NCBI GenBank assembly: GCA_025980765.1
Contig: JAICXB010000001.1
Span: 158,396-222,395 of the forward strand
From: Terriglobales bacterium
GTDB lineage: Bacteria > Acidobacteriota > Terriglobia > Terriglobales > Acidobacteriaceae
Length of the DNA stretch: 64,000 nt
Direction: 5' to 3'
Part shown: in pieces, positions 1 through 10,031 of the stretch
How the letters are laid out: each line of letters begins with the position of its first letter
Numbering within the stretch: position 1 is the first letter of the stretch
Program-made: the position numbers and the translations under genes
Notes under the pieces: generated by a model
The model's input: only the letters and a program-made list of their open reading frames with translations
The model's database searches: none
Told to the model about the DNA's origin: nothing

Positions 1-167
1 TTACTCTCGCTTCGAAGATCGCATTCCAAGGAGTCGCCCACCTGCTTCCAATAGACACCCCGATCATTCTGGAAAGCCGCGTAACGGAAGACCGCATCCA
101 CTCGGAAATTCAGAATGCCTTGGATGCATTGCGGCCTGTGACGACGATGGCGTTAGCCGGCGATTAG
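1..167 (+). CDS. C-terminal fragment of an unrecognised protein
   Basis: The third frame is open from the window edge to a TAG at 165-167, giving 54 codons that end in RPVTTMALAGD. The rest of the gene lies outside the window. The stretch DTPIILESRV followed by an amphipathic helix faintly recalls the last strand and helix of TIM-barrel sugar-phosphate isomerase/epimerase proteins, but the fragment is too short to name. It is followed by 740 bases without a convincing gene. Confidence 0.5.
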   Translation, partial: TLASKIAFQGVAHLLPIDTPIILESRVTEDRIHSEIQNALDALRPVTTMALAGD

Positions 168-907
168 CTACGCTGGTTTGGCAAACTAGATTTGCGAACA
201 TCAGGCTGTCACGTTTTCGTCTGACGCGGTGCATGCATAAAGGTGTGACGCACCCCGCTGTGCCGCCTCATGGTGGCCGGCCGAAGCCCGCAAAAATGCG
301 GAGCTGCCGCCCGATCAAGTGCAATCTTTGCGCACTGTGATCGCGGCACATCTGTGTACCAAATGAAAAGATTGGCCGGTAAATCACTCGCGCCCAAGGC
401 AGGCTTGTGGCGGACTGGAATGGCGGCCGGGGTCCCAGCGAGCGCGCCCCTGCTGTCAGTCGCAGCAGGCCGGAGCGCCGCAGGCGCGGCAGATAATAGC
501 CCCGGGCGTGAGCCCGGGTGAGCGAGCAATAAAATCCTTTCTGCACTGCCGTAGGCCGGAGCGGAGCGCAAAGCGCGGAGCGAGAACAAGGAAATGCATT
601 TTTTTGAGCGCTCCGCATCCGCTGCGCGCTGGCCTCCGGCAGGGTGGTTGGAAATTCGCGGATTTCTCGTACCCAGGGTTGCCAGATTGCGGTCACTCTC
701 CACCCCAGCAGCCGCAAAATCGGCGTCTGCCGGGGACTATTTTCAGCCGTGCCGCACATGCGGCACTCTCCTACTTTCGCGCCGTTCTCACTTCCCTTCC
801 GACGCTGCGGAACGGTTTGCAATATGGGCCGCAGATCGAGTCTGCTGACAGCCTAGGAGCTAGTAGCCGGTTTTTACCCATTCAGACAAGCTTTACAATC
901 GGCATCG
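168..907. other. 740-bp non-coding stretch with repeats
   Basis: Several open frames cross this stretch on both strands, but none has a ribosome binding site or a recognisable domain, and they overlap each other as high-GC shadows do. It contains one copy of a dispersed GC-rich repeat (464-616) and a perfect 8-bp dyad at 749-766 (GTGCCGCA-CA-TGCGGCAC). No promoter was recognised upstream of the gene at 908. Confidence 0.5.
464..616. repeat. GC-rich dispersed repeat, copy 1
   Basis: This stretch aligns in the same orientation with 1540-1680. Shared blocks are GAGCGCCGCAGG, a CCCGGG-type hairpin (CCCGGGCGTGAGCCCGGG at about 500-518), GCACTGCCGT-GGCC, alternating GAGCG/AGCGCAA words and a terminal GCGCTCCGC. 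Spacing is similar and identity is broken by short indels. It looks like an intergenic REP- or MITE-like element rather than coding sequence. Confidence 0.6.
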
Positions 908-1498
908 ATGTCCGATTCTAGGCCCACCGCAACTCCAGTGCGGGTAACTGAAGCGTTTGTGAGCTATCGCCCAGCGGTCGACTGTGCCAGACTGACACAA
1001 CGCCTGCTTTCCACCGTACCGCACAAATATCTGGTAGAGCTCGATAGTGTGGTCCTCTGCAGTCTTTCCGAGCAATCCCGCAGTGTGCGGATTGGAACTT
1101 TGCCGCGTCGGGGTAGAAGAATCAAACGAGATCGCGTTGCTGGGCTATACCATCACGCCAGTCGCGGCCAGAAGGCCTGGATACAGATTTTCGTCGATAA
1201 CATCCAATTCCCGCCTTGGTATCTTTCCTGGATCGGCCCAACATCCGAAATGGCATTCGGAAGCGTGCTCTACCACGAACTTGGCCATCACGTACACACA
1301 ATTCGCCCTGAATACCGGGAAAAAGAAGATGTCGCCGATCAGTGGTCCGATCGCTTTTTACTGAACCACTTAAAAAAGAAGTACCTGTTCTGGTATTCGG
1401 CACTGTGGTGTGCTGCGAAGCTTGGAAGGCTGCTGTTTACGTCCAAACTCAAATCCAGAATAGGAAGGCTGACCACTGTGACGCCAGGCGGGCGGTAG
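908..1498 (+). CDS. Hypothetical protein with HELGHH zinc-protease-like motif
   Basis: This is a 196-residue protein of unknown family. Residues 123-128 read HELGHH, matching the HExxH zinc-binding and catalytic signature of gluzincin/metzincin-type peptidases. The following acidic run REKEDVADQW (about 137-146) could supply a third ligand. No signal peptide is visible. A hydrophobic and aromatic stretch (FWYSALWCAAKLGRLLF) near the C-terminus may be membrane-associated. The ATG at 908 lacks a clear ribosome binding site, so the start is uncertain. The gene sits alone between two copies of the GC-rich repeat. Peptidase activity is inferred from the motif only. Confidence 0.65.
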   Translation: MSDSRPTATPVRVTEAFVSYRPAVDCARLTQRLLSTVPHKYLVELDSVVLCSLSEQSRSVRIGTLPRRGRRIKRDRVAGLYHHASRGQKAWIQIFVDNIQFPPWYLSWIGPTSEMAFGSVLYHELGHHVHTIRPEYREKEDVADQWSDRFLLNHLKKKYLFWYSALWCAAKLGRLLFTSKLKSRIGRLTTVTPGGR

Positions 1499-1539
1499 GG
1501 ATATCTTAGACTGATCGCTGATTGCCGATGAGCGCAAAC

Positions 1540-1680
1540 TAGAGCGCCGCAGGACCCGGAACAAGGCCCCCGGCGGGAGCCCGGGGAAACCGCACTGCCG
1601 TCGGCCAAAGCGCAGCGCAAGGCGCGCAGCGACAAAACAGATTGCTTTCTTTTAGAGGCGCTCCGCGAGCGAAAAGAGGG
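1540..1680. repeat. GC-rich dispersed repeat, copy 2
   Basis: This second copy is in the same orientation as 464-616. It keeps the GAGCGCCGCAGG start, a CCCCGG-GGGAG-CCCGGGG hairpin at about 1567-1586, GCACTGCCGTCGGCC, and the closing GGCGCTCCGCGAGCG. It lies just downstream (minus strand) of the shortened receiver-domain gene at 1784-2197. Confidence 0.6.
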
Positions 1681-1783
1681 GACGGCCGAGCTGCTGTGTT
1701 TCTTTGAATATTTCAAACCGCATTTTTCCGCAGCCTGTACAGAGAAATCTAACAGTGCATTGCGGCACGACTCGATGCGGCGC

Positions 1784-2197
1784 CTATCGGCCCAATCCCG
1801 CGTTCATCTGGCGCTGACGCCGGTCGCGCGATACCAGGCCGTGCGCGGCGCGCAGGCTGCGCATCGCGCGCTCGGGCGAGACCGGCTTCTGCAGCACGAA
1901 ATTCGCGCCAATCTCGAATGCATCCGTCACGCTGGTGATGTGGTTGGTGATGGCGAAGACGATGGATTTGTTGTTCGAGTTACCGGCGCGCAATTCGCGG
2001 ATGACTCGGCAGCCATCCTGCACATCGTCGACGTCCACCAGAATGGCGTCGAACTTCCGCTGAGAGATCGTTTGCCGCCCCTGGCTCGTGCAGGTCGCGG
2101 TTTCCAGCTCCGCCGTGACCGCCTCCAACACACCGCGAACCACGCGCACGACCTCCTGGTCTCGCGTGAGGAGCAGGGCTTTCAACATAGGAATCAA
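1784..2197 (-). CDS. Short receiver-domain protein (REC-like, no output domain)
   Basis: This is a 138-residue CheY-like receiver domain. The candidate phosphoacceptor is D55 in ILVDVDD and the conserved lysine is K104 in VLQKPVS. The TTG at 2197 is preferred over the ATG at 2188 because GGAG lies 6 nt upstream of it. Acidobacterial proteins of similar sequence often continue after the SPERAMRSLRAAHGL helix into a PilZ domain (known of the family, from memory). Here the protein stops about 20 residues later, so a C-terminal output domain may have been lost. The dispersed repeat at 1540-1680 follows directly. Function as an isolated receiver is inferred. Confidence 0.7.
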   Translation of the reverse strand: MIPMLKALLLTRDQEVVRVVRGVLEAVTAELETATCTSQGRQTISQRKFDAILVDVDDVQDGCRVIRELRAGNSNNKSIVFAITNHITSVTDAFEIGANFVLQKPVSPERAMRSLRAAHGLVSRDRRQRQMNAGLGR

Positions 2198-2307
2198 ATG
2201 TAGCTCCGCAAGGGCTAACGTTCAAATAACTGCCGTAACTGAAGATTGGGCGAAAGCACCAGAGCGGCGCGATTCTACTCTAAGATGCTGATTTTGGAAG
2301 GAAAAAA

Positions 2308-2389
2308 GCGATCGGGTGATCGGGCCATCGGGTCATCGGGAGAAGTAAGTACATGACCCGATCACCCGATGGCCCGATCACCCGATCGC
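2308..2389. repeat. 33-bp near-perfect inverted repeat of GATCGGGT words
   Basis: The left arm 2308-2340 and right arm 2357-2389 pair with a single mismatch across 33 bp around a 16-nt loop. Each arm is made of degenerate tandem copies of an 8-9 bp word (ATCGGGTG or ATCGGGCC). It lies immediately 3' of the dsbA-like gene, where it could act as a transcript-end hairpin, but it has no T-tract. Confidence 0.85.
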
Positions 2390-2396
2390 TGTGCTG

Positions 2397-3035
2397 CTAC
2401 CTCTTTGCCACTTTGCGCGTCTTCCCGTTCTTCTCTGAGGCGCTGGATCCCGCCTCTTCCTTCATTTGATCGATGATCGCGAACAGTTGGCTGCGGTCCA
2501 CTACCTCGACGAACGGCTTGCCCGTGCTCTTGTTTGAGACTACGTAAATCGTGGGCGTGTGCTCGATGCCGACGCGCTGTCCCAGGGCAAAGTCGGCTTT
2601 TACCTCAGCCGCATACTTGCCATCTGGATCGATCACGAAAGGCAGGGAAGTGTTGTTGGCGGCAGCGTACTTCTCGGCATAGCTACGCAGATTTTCCGGA
2701 GTGATTGCCGGCTGGTTTTCAAAGCAATAGTCGCGAAAACCGTCGCCCAGCTTCTTCGATTTGGTGTCGAAGTAGCGTGCGATCACCGCCGCGTCAAATG
2801 ACCAGGTGTGCTTGGGCAAAGGGAAATCATGGCGTACCAGCGGAATGCTATAGGTTTTCGCGGCTTCTTCCACCAACGGATTGGCATTGGCGCAGTCAGG
2901 ACATTGCAGGTCGAGGAACTCCACGATTGCAACCTTGGAGCCAGGCGGCGGTTTCAATGCGGAGGTATCGGCCGAGTAGCTGAACGTGGCAAGCAGCATG
3001 AGCGAAGCGAGAACGAGAAAGGCTCTGGATAACAT
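2397..3035 (-). CDS. Secreted thioredoxin-fold (DsbA-like) thiol oxidoreductase
   Basis: This is a 212-residue protein with an N-terminal signal peptide (LVLASLMLLATFSYSA). Its thioredoxin-like domain has a CPDC active site at residues 45-48 and a cis-proline loop (EHTPTIYV), as in the DsbA/DsbG and BdbD group. The ATG at 3035 was chosen because it places the signal peptide at the N-terminus. A longer open frame runs upstream but crosses an intergenic hairpin. It is probably periplasmic and acts on disulfides of exported proteins. It lies downstream of clpB on the same strand and may be the last gene of the hsp20-clpB stress operon. The substrate is unknown. Confidence 0.85.
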   Translation of the reverse strand: MLSRAFLVLASLMLLATFSYSADTSALKPPPGSKVAIVEFLDLQCPDCANANPLVEEAAKTYSIPLVRHDFPLPKHTWSFDAAVIARYFDTKSKKLGDGFRDYCFENQPAITPENLRSYAEKYAAANNTSLPFVIDPDGKYAAEVKADFALGQRVGIEHTPTIYVVSNKSTGKPFVEVVDRSQLFAIIDQMKEEAGSSASEKNGKTRKVAKR

Positions 3036-3090
3036 AGTGTTTAGACTCAAAAATGCGAGAAGCGCTGTGGGAATTTTATCAGCAACCGCG

Positions 3091-3155
3091 GCGGTAGCGG
3101 CGGGTGCTTTGCCATTGAACCTACTCGAACCCGGAAAAGCACCCGCCGCTACCGC
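3091..3155. repeat. Perfect 20-bp inverted repeat between clpB and dsbA-like gene
   Basis: The arms 3091-3110 and 3136-3155 pair perfectly over 20 bp (core CGGTAGCGGCGGGTGC) around a 25-nt loop. The right arm is followed by AGCGGG rather than a T-tract. It could weaken read-through from clpB or protect transcript ends. The arm sequence extends the open frame of the downstream gene but is not thought to be translated. Confidence 0.8.
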
Positions 3156-3217
3156 AGCGGGTTCCGTTAACCCAGCCGGGGGTGCGTCTGAGGCCGATAT
3201 CACAGGGGTCTACGTTG

Positions 3218-5878
<2,661 letters not shown>

Positions 5879-5912
5879 TTTGGCTTACGGGTGAATAAAC
5901 TTCATGGAGGGA

Positions 5913-5947
5913 GTGGACGTTAGTGGACCTCTGTCCACCACGTCCAC
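5913..5947. repeat. GTGGACGT-word inverted repeat between hsp20 and clpB
   Basis: The arms GTGGACGTTAGTGGAC (5913-5928) and GTCCACCACGTCCAC (5933-5947) form a strong hairpin with a 4-nt loop. Further GTCCAT/GTCCAC words continue to about 5977. A related set of words occurs at 59250-59326 before rpoB. It lies in the intercistronic gap and could tune clpB expression. Confidence 0.8.
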
Positions 5948-5984
5948 TCTTTTGTCCATAACGTCCATTCTGTCCAGTACAAGT

Positions 5985-6482
5985 TCAGGCGGCTTTTTCA
6001 CTCTTCGCGCCTTCCACCGTCTTGCCCAGCGCCTTGCCTGAGCCGATGTTCACTTTGATCTGCTTCGGCTTCGCTTCTGCACGCTTGGATAGTTCGATGT
6101 TCAAAACGCCGTGCTCGTAGTTGGCGCGAATGTTTTCTGTGTCCACGGTGTTCGGCAAGGTGAACGAGCGGGAGAAGCTCCCATAACGCCGCTCGATTCG
6201 GTGGAAGTTTTCTTCCTTCTCTTCCTTTTCGAACTTGCGTTCGCCGCTGACGGTGAGAGTGTTGTTTTCCAGGCGGATATCGACGTCGTCCTGGTTCACG
6301 CCCGGGATTTCCAACTTCAGAACGATCTTGTGCTCGTCCTCATAGACGTCCACGGCTGGAACGAAATTGCCGGTAGTCGTGAGTTCGTTCTGATCGGCGC
6401 GTCCATAGTCCTGAAAAATGCTGTTCACGCGATTTTGCAATGTAGTGAGCTCGCGGAAGGGGTCCCAACGAGTAATAACCAT
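5985..6482 (-). CDS. Small heat shock protein, Hsp20/alpha-crystallin family
   Basis: This is a 165-residue cytoplasmic holdase. The N-terminus MVITRWDPFRELTTLQ is typical of bacterial Hsp20 (IbpA/HspA group). The alpha-crystallin domain runs from about residue 45 (VDVYEDEHKIVLKLEIPG) to the GVLNIELSK strand. The ATG at 6482 was chosen over an in-frame start 45 nt upstream because GGAGG stands 7 nt before it. It is the first gene of the presumed hsp20-clpB-dsbA-like unit and has a consensus promoter about 90 bp upstream. Small heat shock proteins keep unfolding clients in a state that ClpB/DnaK can recover. Confidence 0.95.
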   Translation of the reverse strand: MVITRWDPFRELTTLQNRVNSIFQDYGRADQNELTTTGNFVPAVDVYEDEHKIVLKLEIPGVNQDDVDIRLENNTLTVSGERKFEKEEKEENFHRIERRYGSFSRSFTLPNTVDTENIRANYEHGVLNIELSKRAEAKPKQIKVNIGSGKALGKTVEGAKSEKAA

Positions 6483-6570
6483 GTGATTTCCTCCAAACTG
6501 TTGATTTGCTTGAGAATTTGTGGCCATTGTCAGCCCGTTAAAGCGTTAGATGCTGAATTAGCGTAAATAG

Positions 6571-6599
6571 ATAATATAAGTTGAGTGTGTCATTGTCAA
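6571..6599 (-). promoter_or_regulatory. Consensus sigma-70 promoter of the hsp20 operon
   Basis: Read on the minus strand there is a perfect -35 TTGACA (6594-6599), a 17-bp spacer and -10 TATTAT (6571-6576). No CIRCE element (TTAGCACTC-N9-GAGTGCTAA) is seen near it. The untranslated leader would be about 80 nt. This is a near-ideal housekeeping promoter in front of a heat shock operon. Confidence 0.8.
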
Positions 6600-7161
6600 G
6601 TACCTGAATTTTTTGAATCATGTGTCTCGTTTTCAATGTCTTGCGAAGATGTTGAGATCCAGCGCCGTACCTCCCGTCCAACACGTCCACGCCATCCACC
6701 AAACGGAACCCGAGGCAGACAACTCCCCCAAATGGCTCAGCCCGAGGGGTCACTCCAATTCCCTGCTAATTCCCTGTTTAATTCTGTAAGCGTCTGAGAT
6801 GTGAACTTGATTCAGTGTTGATGCGGGTTCTGTGAATTTTCCACAAATTCCCTGCTAATTCCCTGCTCCCGAGCCGAATTTGCGATTTTTGGGCAGAACT
6901 CGAGCAATCGCGGGGCAGTGGCGAAAAATTCCCTGCAGATTTCCCTGTTATTTGCTCCATGCGTTTATAAAAGGCGCCTGAGACGCTGTGGGGTCTCACG
7001 TCCGCTTCCGAACAGCGGATTCCATGCGCGGTCAAGCTTCGCGGGGATCGCGGGATGAAATTTTATTCAATTTCAGTTACTTACAAATGGAACTGCGCGG
7101 CAACGGACGTGCGTATCCTTGACCGAAGCGCCGGTTTGGTCCACCGTTGTGAGGTAACCTC
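6600..7161. other. 560-bp gap holding the first AATTCCCTG element
   Basis: No credible gene is seen on either strand. Short frames that cross the gap lack ribosome binding sites and read through the repeat. The gap contains the hsp20 promoter at its left edge, the structured element at 6757-6954, and about 200 bp of unassigned sequence before the HEAT-repeat gene. Confidence 0.5.
6757..6954. repeat. AATTCCCTG triple-doublet element, copy 1
   Basis: Three doublets of AATTCCCTG (members 11-12 bp apart; the last is written GATTTCCCTG) begin at 6757, 6846 and 6927, so the doublets are 89 and 81 bp apart. Another copy at 35592-35787 has exactly the same two spacings, and a CAGTGTT word at offset 57 in both. 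Sequence between the doublets is otherwise largely different. This is a dispersed element of fixed architecture; its function is unknown. Confidence 0.85.
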
Positions 7162-7617
7162 ATGAGGCGATATCGCGATCAGATTCTTTGCTCCCTGGTT
7201 TTGAGCTGCATAGTGATGTTTTGCGGTTTTGTGGGCACGGAGCGCAACAGCGCCGTTGGCTCCCTCGATCAGAGCATCAATCGCCATATCGCGATGCTCC
7301 GCTCCCGGGAAGCGCAGCAGAAGGCGGCGGCGGCCTACTGGCTGGGCAGCAGAGGATTGGCGGCTGAACGCGCCATTCCAGCGTTGGTCGACCTGCTCGG
7401 CGACAGCACCCAGATCGCACCTTCCCGCTATCGCAAAGATGAACTGGAATCTTCTTCGAATATCACAGTAGGACAGGAAGCGGCCGCCGCGCTGGTGAAT
7501 ATCGGGCGCTCCTCAACCGATGCCCTGATCAAGACCCTGATCACCTCTCCGGAGCCGCATGCACGCGAGAACGCAGCCTGGGCACTTGGCGCGCTACATC
7601 GCAAACAGATGCTGTAA
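7162..7617 (+). CDS. Exported HEAT-repeat protein
   Basis: This is a 151-residue protein. The N-terminus is a basic start followed by a hydrophobic segment (LVLSCIVMFCGFVG, about 11-26) that should act as a signal peptide or anchor. The rest has helical repeats of HEAT/PBS-lyase type: AAAAYWLGSRGLAAERAIPAL, then GQEAAAALVNIG, then ARENAAWALGALH. Such repeats form scaffolds for protein contacts. The ATG is preceded by GAGG with a 7-nt gap. It stands alone with no operon partner. The binding partner is unknown. Confidence 0.8.
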   Translation: MRRYRDQILCSLVLSCIVMFCGFVGTERNSAVGSLDQSINRHIAMLRSREAQQKAAAAYWLGSRGLAAERAIPALVDLLGDSTQIAPSRYRKDELESSSNITVGQEAAAALVNIGRSSTDALIKTLITSPEPHARENAAWALGALHRKQML

Positions 7618-7758
7618 CGCAAAAACCGTCGAGTTCGTCCCGCAAATTTCCATTTCTATCTGCTCAAATTCCTTTGGCGCAATTGGATCTCGTACGCGGA
7701 TGTCGCGTCATGGCGTACACTGTTCCGTTTTCACTCTCATGACTTCTGAGGATCAGCA

Positions 7759-9855
7759 ATGAAGCTCCGTCTCGCCTTCTTACTTCTGTGTATTTCTGCC
7801 ACTGCATATCTTGCGGCGCAGAACTCTGCCCATAAAAAAGCGCCATCGACCTCGACCGAAGCCCCGCAGCTTACGAAGGAGATTCACGGCTTCGATCTTT
7901 CCGCCATGGACCGTACGGTTGACCCTTGCGATGATTTTTATCAGTTCGCCTGCGGAACCTGGAGGAAGAACAATCCCATCCCGGCCGATCAGGCGCGCTG
8001 GGGCCGCTTCAATCAGCTCGCCGAACGCAACCGTGAGATCGCGCGCAACATCCTGGAGAAAGCTTCGGCGAACGATCCCAAGCGCGATGCCATTCACCAG
8101 AAAATCGGCGACTACTACCAGGCGTGCATGGACGAGAGCGCGGTGAACGAAAAAGGCCTGAAGCCGCTGCAAGCTGAGCTCGACAAGATCGCAGCTATCA
8201 AGGACCGAAAATCGCTGATCGACGAAATTGGGCGTTTGCACGAAACCGGCGCCCGACCGCTGTTTGGCTTCGGGTCGAGTCCCGATCTGCACAACTCAAA
8301 CCAGGTGATTGCGGTGGTCACCGAAGGCGGCCTGGGACTGCCGGATCGCGACTACTATCTGAAGGACGATGAGAAGTCGAAGGATGTCCGAGAGAAGTAT
8401 CTGCAGCACGTTGCCAACATTCTGAAGCTGAGCGGTTCGCAGGAGCCGGAAGCCGACGCAAAGAAAGTCATGGACATCGAAACCAAGCTGGCGCAGGTTA
8501 CGATGGACCGCGTGGAGCGACGCGATCCCAAGAACCGCGACCACAAGATGACGGTCGCGGAGTTCGAGGCGTCTGCTCCCAATTTGGAGTTTCAACGCTT
8601 CGTCAAAGACACCACTGCTCCGTCGTTCGATTCGCTCAATGTGACCCATCCGGAGTTCTTCAAAGCAGTCAGCGAGATGCTTGATTCAGTCCCGCTCGAC
8701 GACTGGAAGACCTATTTGCGTTGGCATCTGGTGCACTCGGTGGCCGCCGTGTTGCCGCAGCCTTATGTCGATGAAAACTTCAATTTTTATGGCAAGTATC
8801 TGACCGGGCAGAAGGAGCTGGAAGCGCGTTGGAAGCGTTGCGAGCGCCTCACCGATCAGCAGCTTGGCGAAGCACTGGGACAGCCTTACGTGGCCGAAAC
8901 CTTTACCCCGCAGGATAAAGCGAGAATGCTGCGCATGGTGAATGCGCTGGAAGTTGCCCTGAAGCAGGATATCCAGTCGCTGGACTGGATGACGCCGGAA
9001 ACCAAGCAGCAAGCGCTAATCAAACTGGCGGCATTCCGCAAGAAGATCGGCTACCCCGACAAGTGGCGCGATTATTCCAAACTCAAGATCGTTCGCGGCG
9101 ATTTATTGGGGAATGTGCAGCGCGCGAGCGAGTTTGAAACCAATCGACAGTTGGCCAAGATCGGCAAACCGCTCGATCGTACGGAATTCGGCATGAGTCC
9201 GCCGACGGTGAATGCCTATTACAGTCCCTCTTTCAATGACATCAACTTCCCCGCTGGCATTCTGGAGCCGCCATTTTTTGATTCGACGGTCGATGATGCC
9301 GTGAATTTCGGTGGTATCGGCGCCGTGATTGGACACGAGATGACCCACGGCTTCGACGACCAGGGACGCAAGTATGACGCGAAAGGCGATCTACGCGATT
9401 GGTGGACGCCGCAGGACGCAAAGGCCTTTGAGGAACGAGCCACCTGCGTCGCCGACGAGTACTCCGGGTTCGAGCCGGTGGACGATGTTCACTTGAATGG
9501 GCGGCTGACGCTGGGCGAGAACACCGCCGATAACGGTGGAGTTCGCATAGCGCTGCGCGCTCTTCATAACACTCAGGCTGAAGAGGGGAAAAGCGGCAAG
9601 GGCGGCTCGCAGGAAGCCAGCACGGAAACTATTAAAGGCTTCACTCCCGATCAGCGGTTCTTCATCGGCTACGGGCAGATATGGTGTGAGAACCGGACAG
9701 AAGAAGCATCGCGTCTGGCAGCGAAGACAGATCCACACTCGCCGGGCCGCTTCCGCGTGAACGGCGTGCTGCAGAACGACGACGACTTCGCCAAGGCGTT
9801 TAGCTGCAAGCCGGGATCGAAGATGATCAGCGAGAAGGCGTGTCGGGTGTGGTAG
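7759..9855 (+). CDS. Secreted M13-family (neprilysin/PepO-like) metallopeptidase
   Basis: This is a 698-residue zinc endopeptidase with a signal peptide (LAFLLLCISATAYLAA), so it is periplasmic or extracytoplasmic. The M13 N-terminal domain starts with the DPCDDFYQFACGTW signature. The catalytic HEMTH is near residue 526, with the third-ligand motif GENTADNGG further on. The protein ends in a CRVW motif, with the cysteine-containing end typical of the family. It cleaves short peptides on the amino side of hydrophobic residues. It is monocistronic, with a hairpin at 9918-9939 after it and a convergent TPR gene beyond. Confidence 0.95.
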   Translation: MKLRLAFLLLCISATAYLAAQNSAHKKAPSTSTEAPQLTKEIHGFDLSAMDRTVDPCDDFYQFACGTWRKNNPIPADQARWGRFNQLAERNREIARNILEKASANDPKRDAIHQKIGDYYQACMDESAVNEKGLKPLQAELDKIAAIKDRKSLIDEIGRLHETGARPLFGFGSSPDLHNSNQVIAVVTEGGLGLPDRDYYLKDDEKSKDVREKYLQHVANILKLSGSQEPEADAKKVMDIETKLAQVTMDRVERRDPKNRDHKMTVAEFEASAPNLEFQRFVKDTTAPSFDSLNVTHPEFFKAVSEMLDSVPLDDWKTYLRWHLVHSVAAVLPQPYVDENFNFYGKYLTGQKELEARWKRCERLTDQQLGEALGQPYVAETFTPQDKARMLRMVNALEVALKQDIQSLDWMTPETKQQALIKLAAFRKKIGYPDKWRDYSKLKIVRGDLLGNVQRASEFETNRQLAKIGKPLDRTEFGMSPPTVNAYYSPSFNDINFPAGILEPPFFDSTVDDAVNFGGIGAVIGHEMTHGFDDQGRKYDAKGDLRDWWTPQDAKAFEERATCVADEYSGFEPVDDVHLNGRLTLGENTADNGGVRIALRALHNTQAEEGKSGKGGSQEASTETIKGFTPDQRFFIGYGQIWCENRTEEASRLAAKTDPHSPGRFRVNGVLQNDDDFAKAFSCKPGSKMISEKACRVW

Positions 9856-9917
9856 GTAGCTCCTGGCTGCTTGCTGCTGGCTTCTAGCACGGGAGTGCCA
9901 GCAGTGGAGTTCTGGTG

Positions 9918-9939
9918 GAGACGGGGCATACCCCGTCTC
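9918..9939. terminator. GAGACGGGG hairpin between convergent genes
   Basis: A perfect 9-bp stem GAGACGGGG/CCCCGTCTC with a CATA loop lies between the 3' ends of the M13 peptidase gene and the TPR gene. There is no clear T-tract on either side, so it may be a bidirectional or factor-assisted end. Confidence 0.55.
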
Positions 9940-10031
9940 TGCCGTTGTTCCGCTGATTCATGCGGAATGTAACATCAGAAGCCTAACAATAGCCGAGGGC
10001 CGCCTAAAGCGAATGCCGCAGGATTCAAGCG

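Noticed and set aside
209..921. Several overlapping frames on both strands
   Set aside because: They share peptide-like stretches only because the GC-rich repeat is translated. No frame has a ribosome binding site or known domain.
3036..3203. N-terminal extension of the DsbA-like protein
   Set aside because: It crosses the 20-bp inverted repeat and would bury the signal peptide inside the protein.
6757..6954. CRISPR array
   Set aside because: Repeats are 9-bp doublets at unequal spacings without uniform spacers, and no cas gene is in the window.
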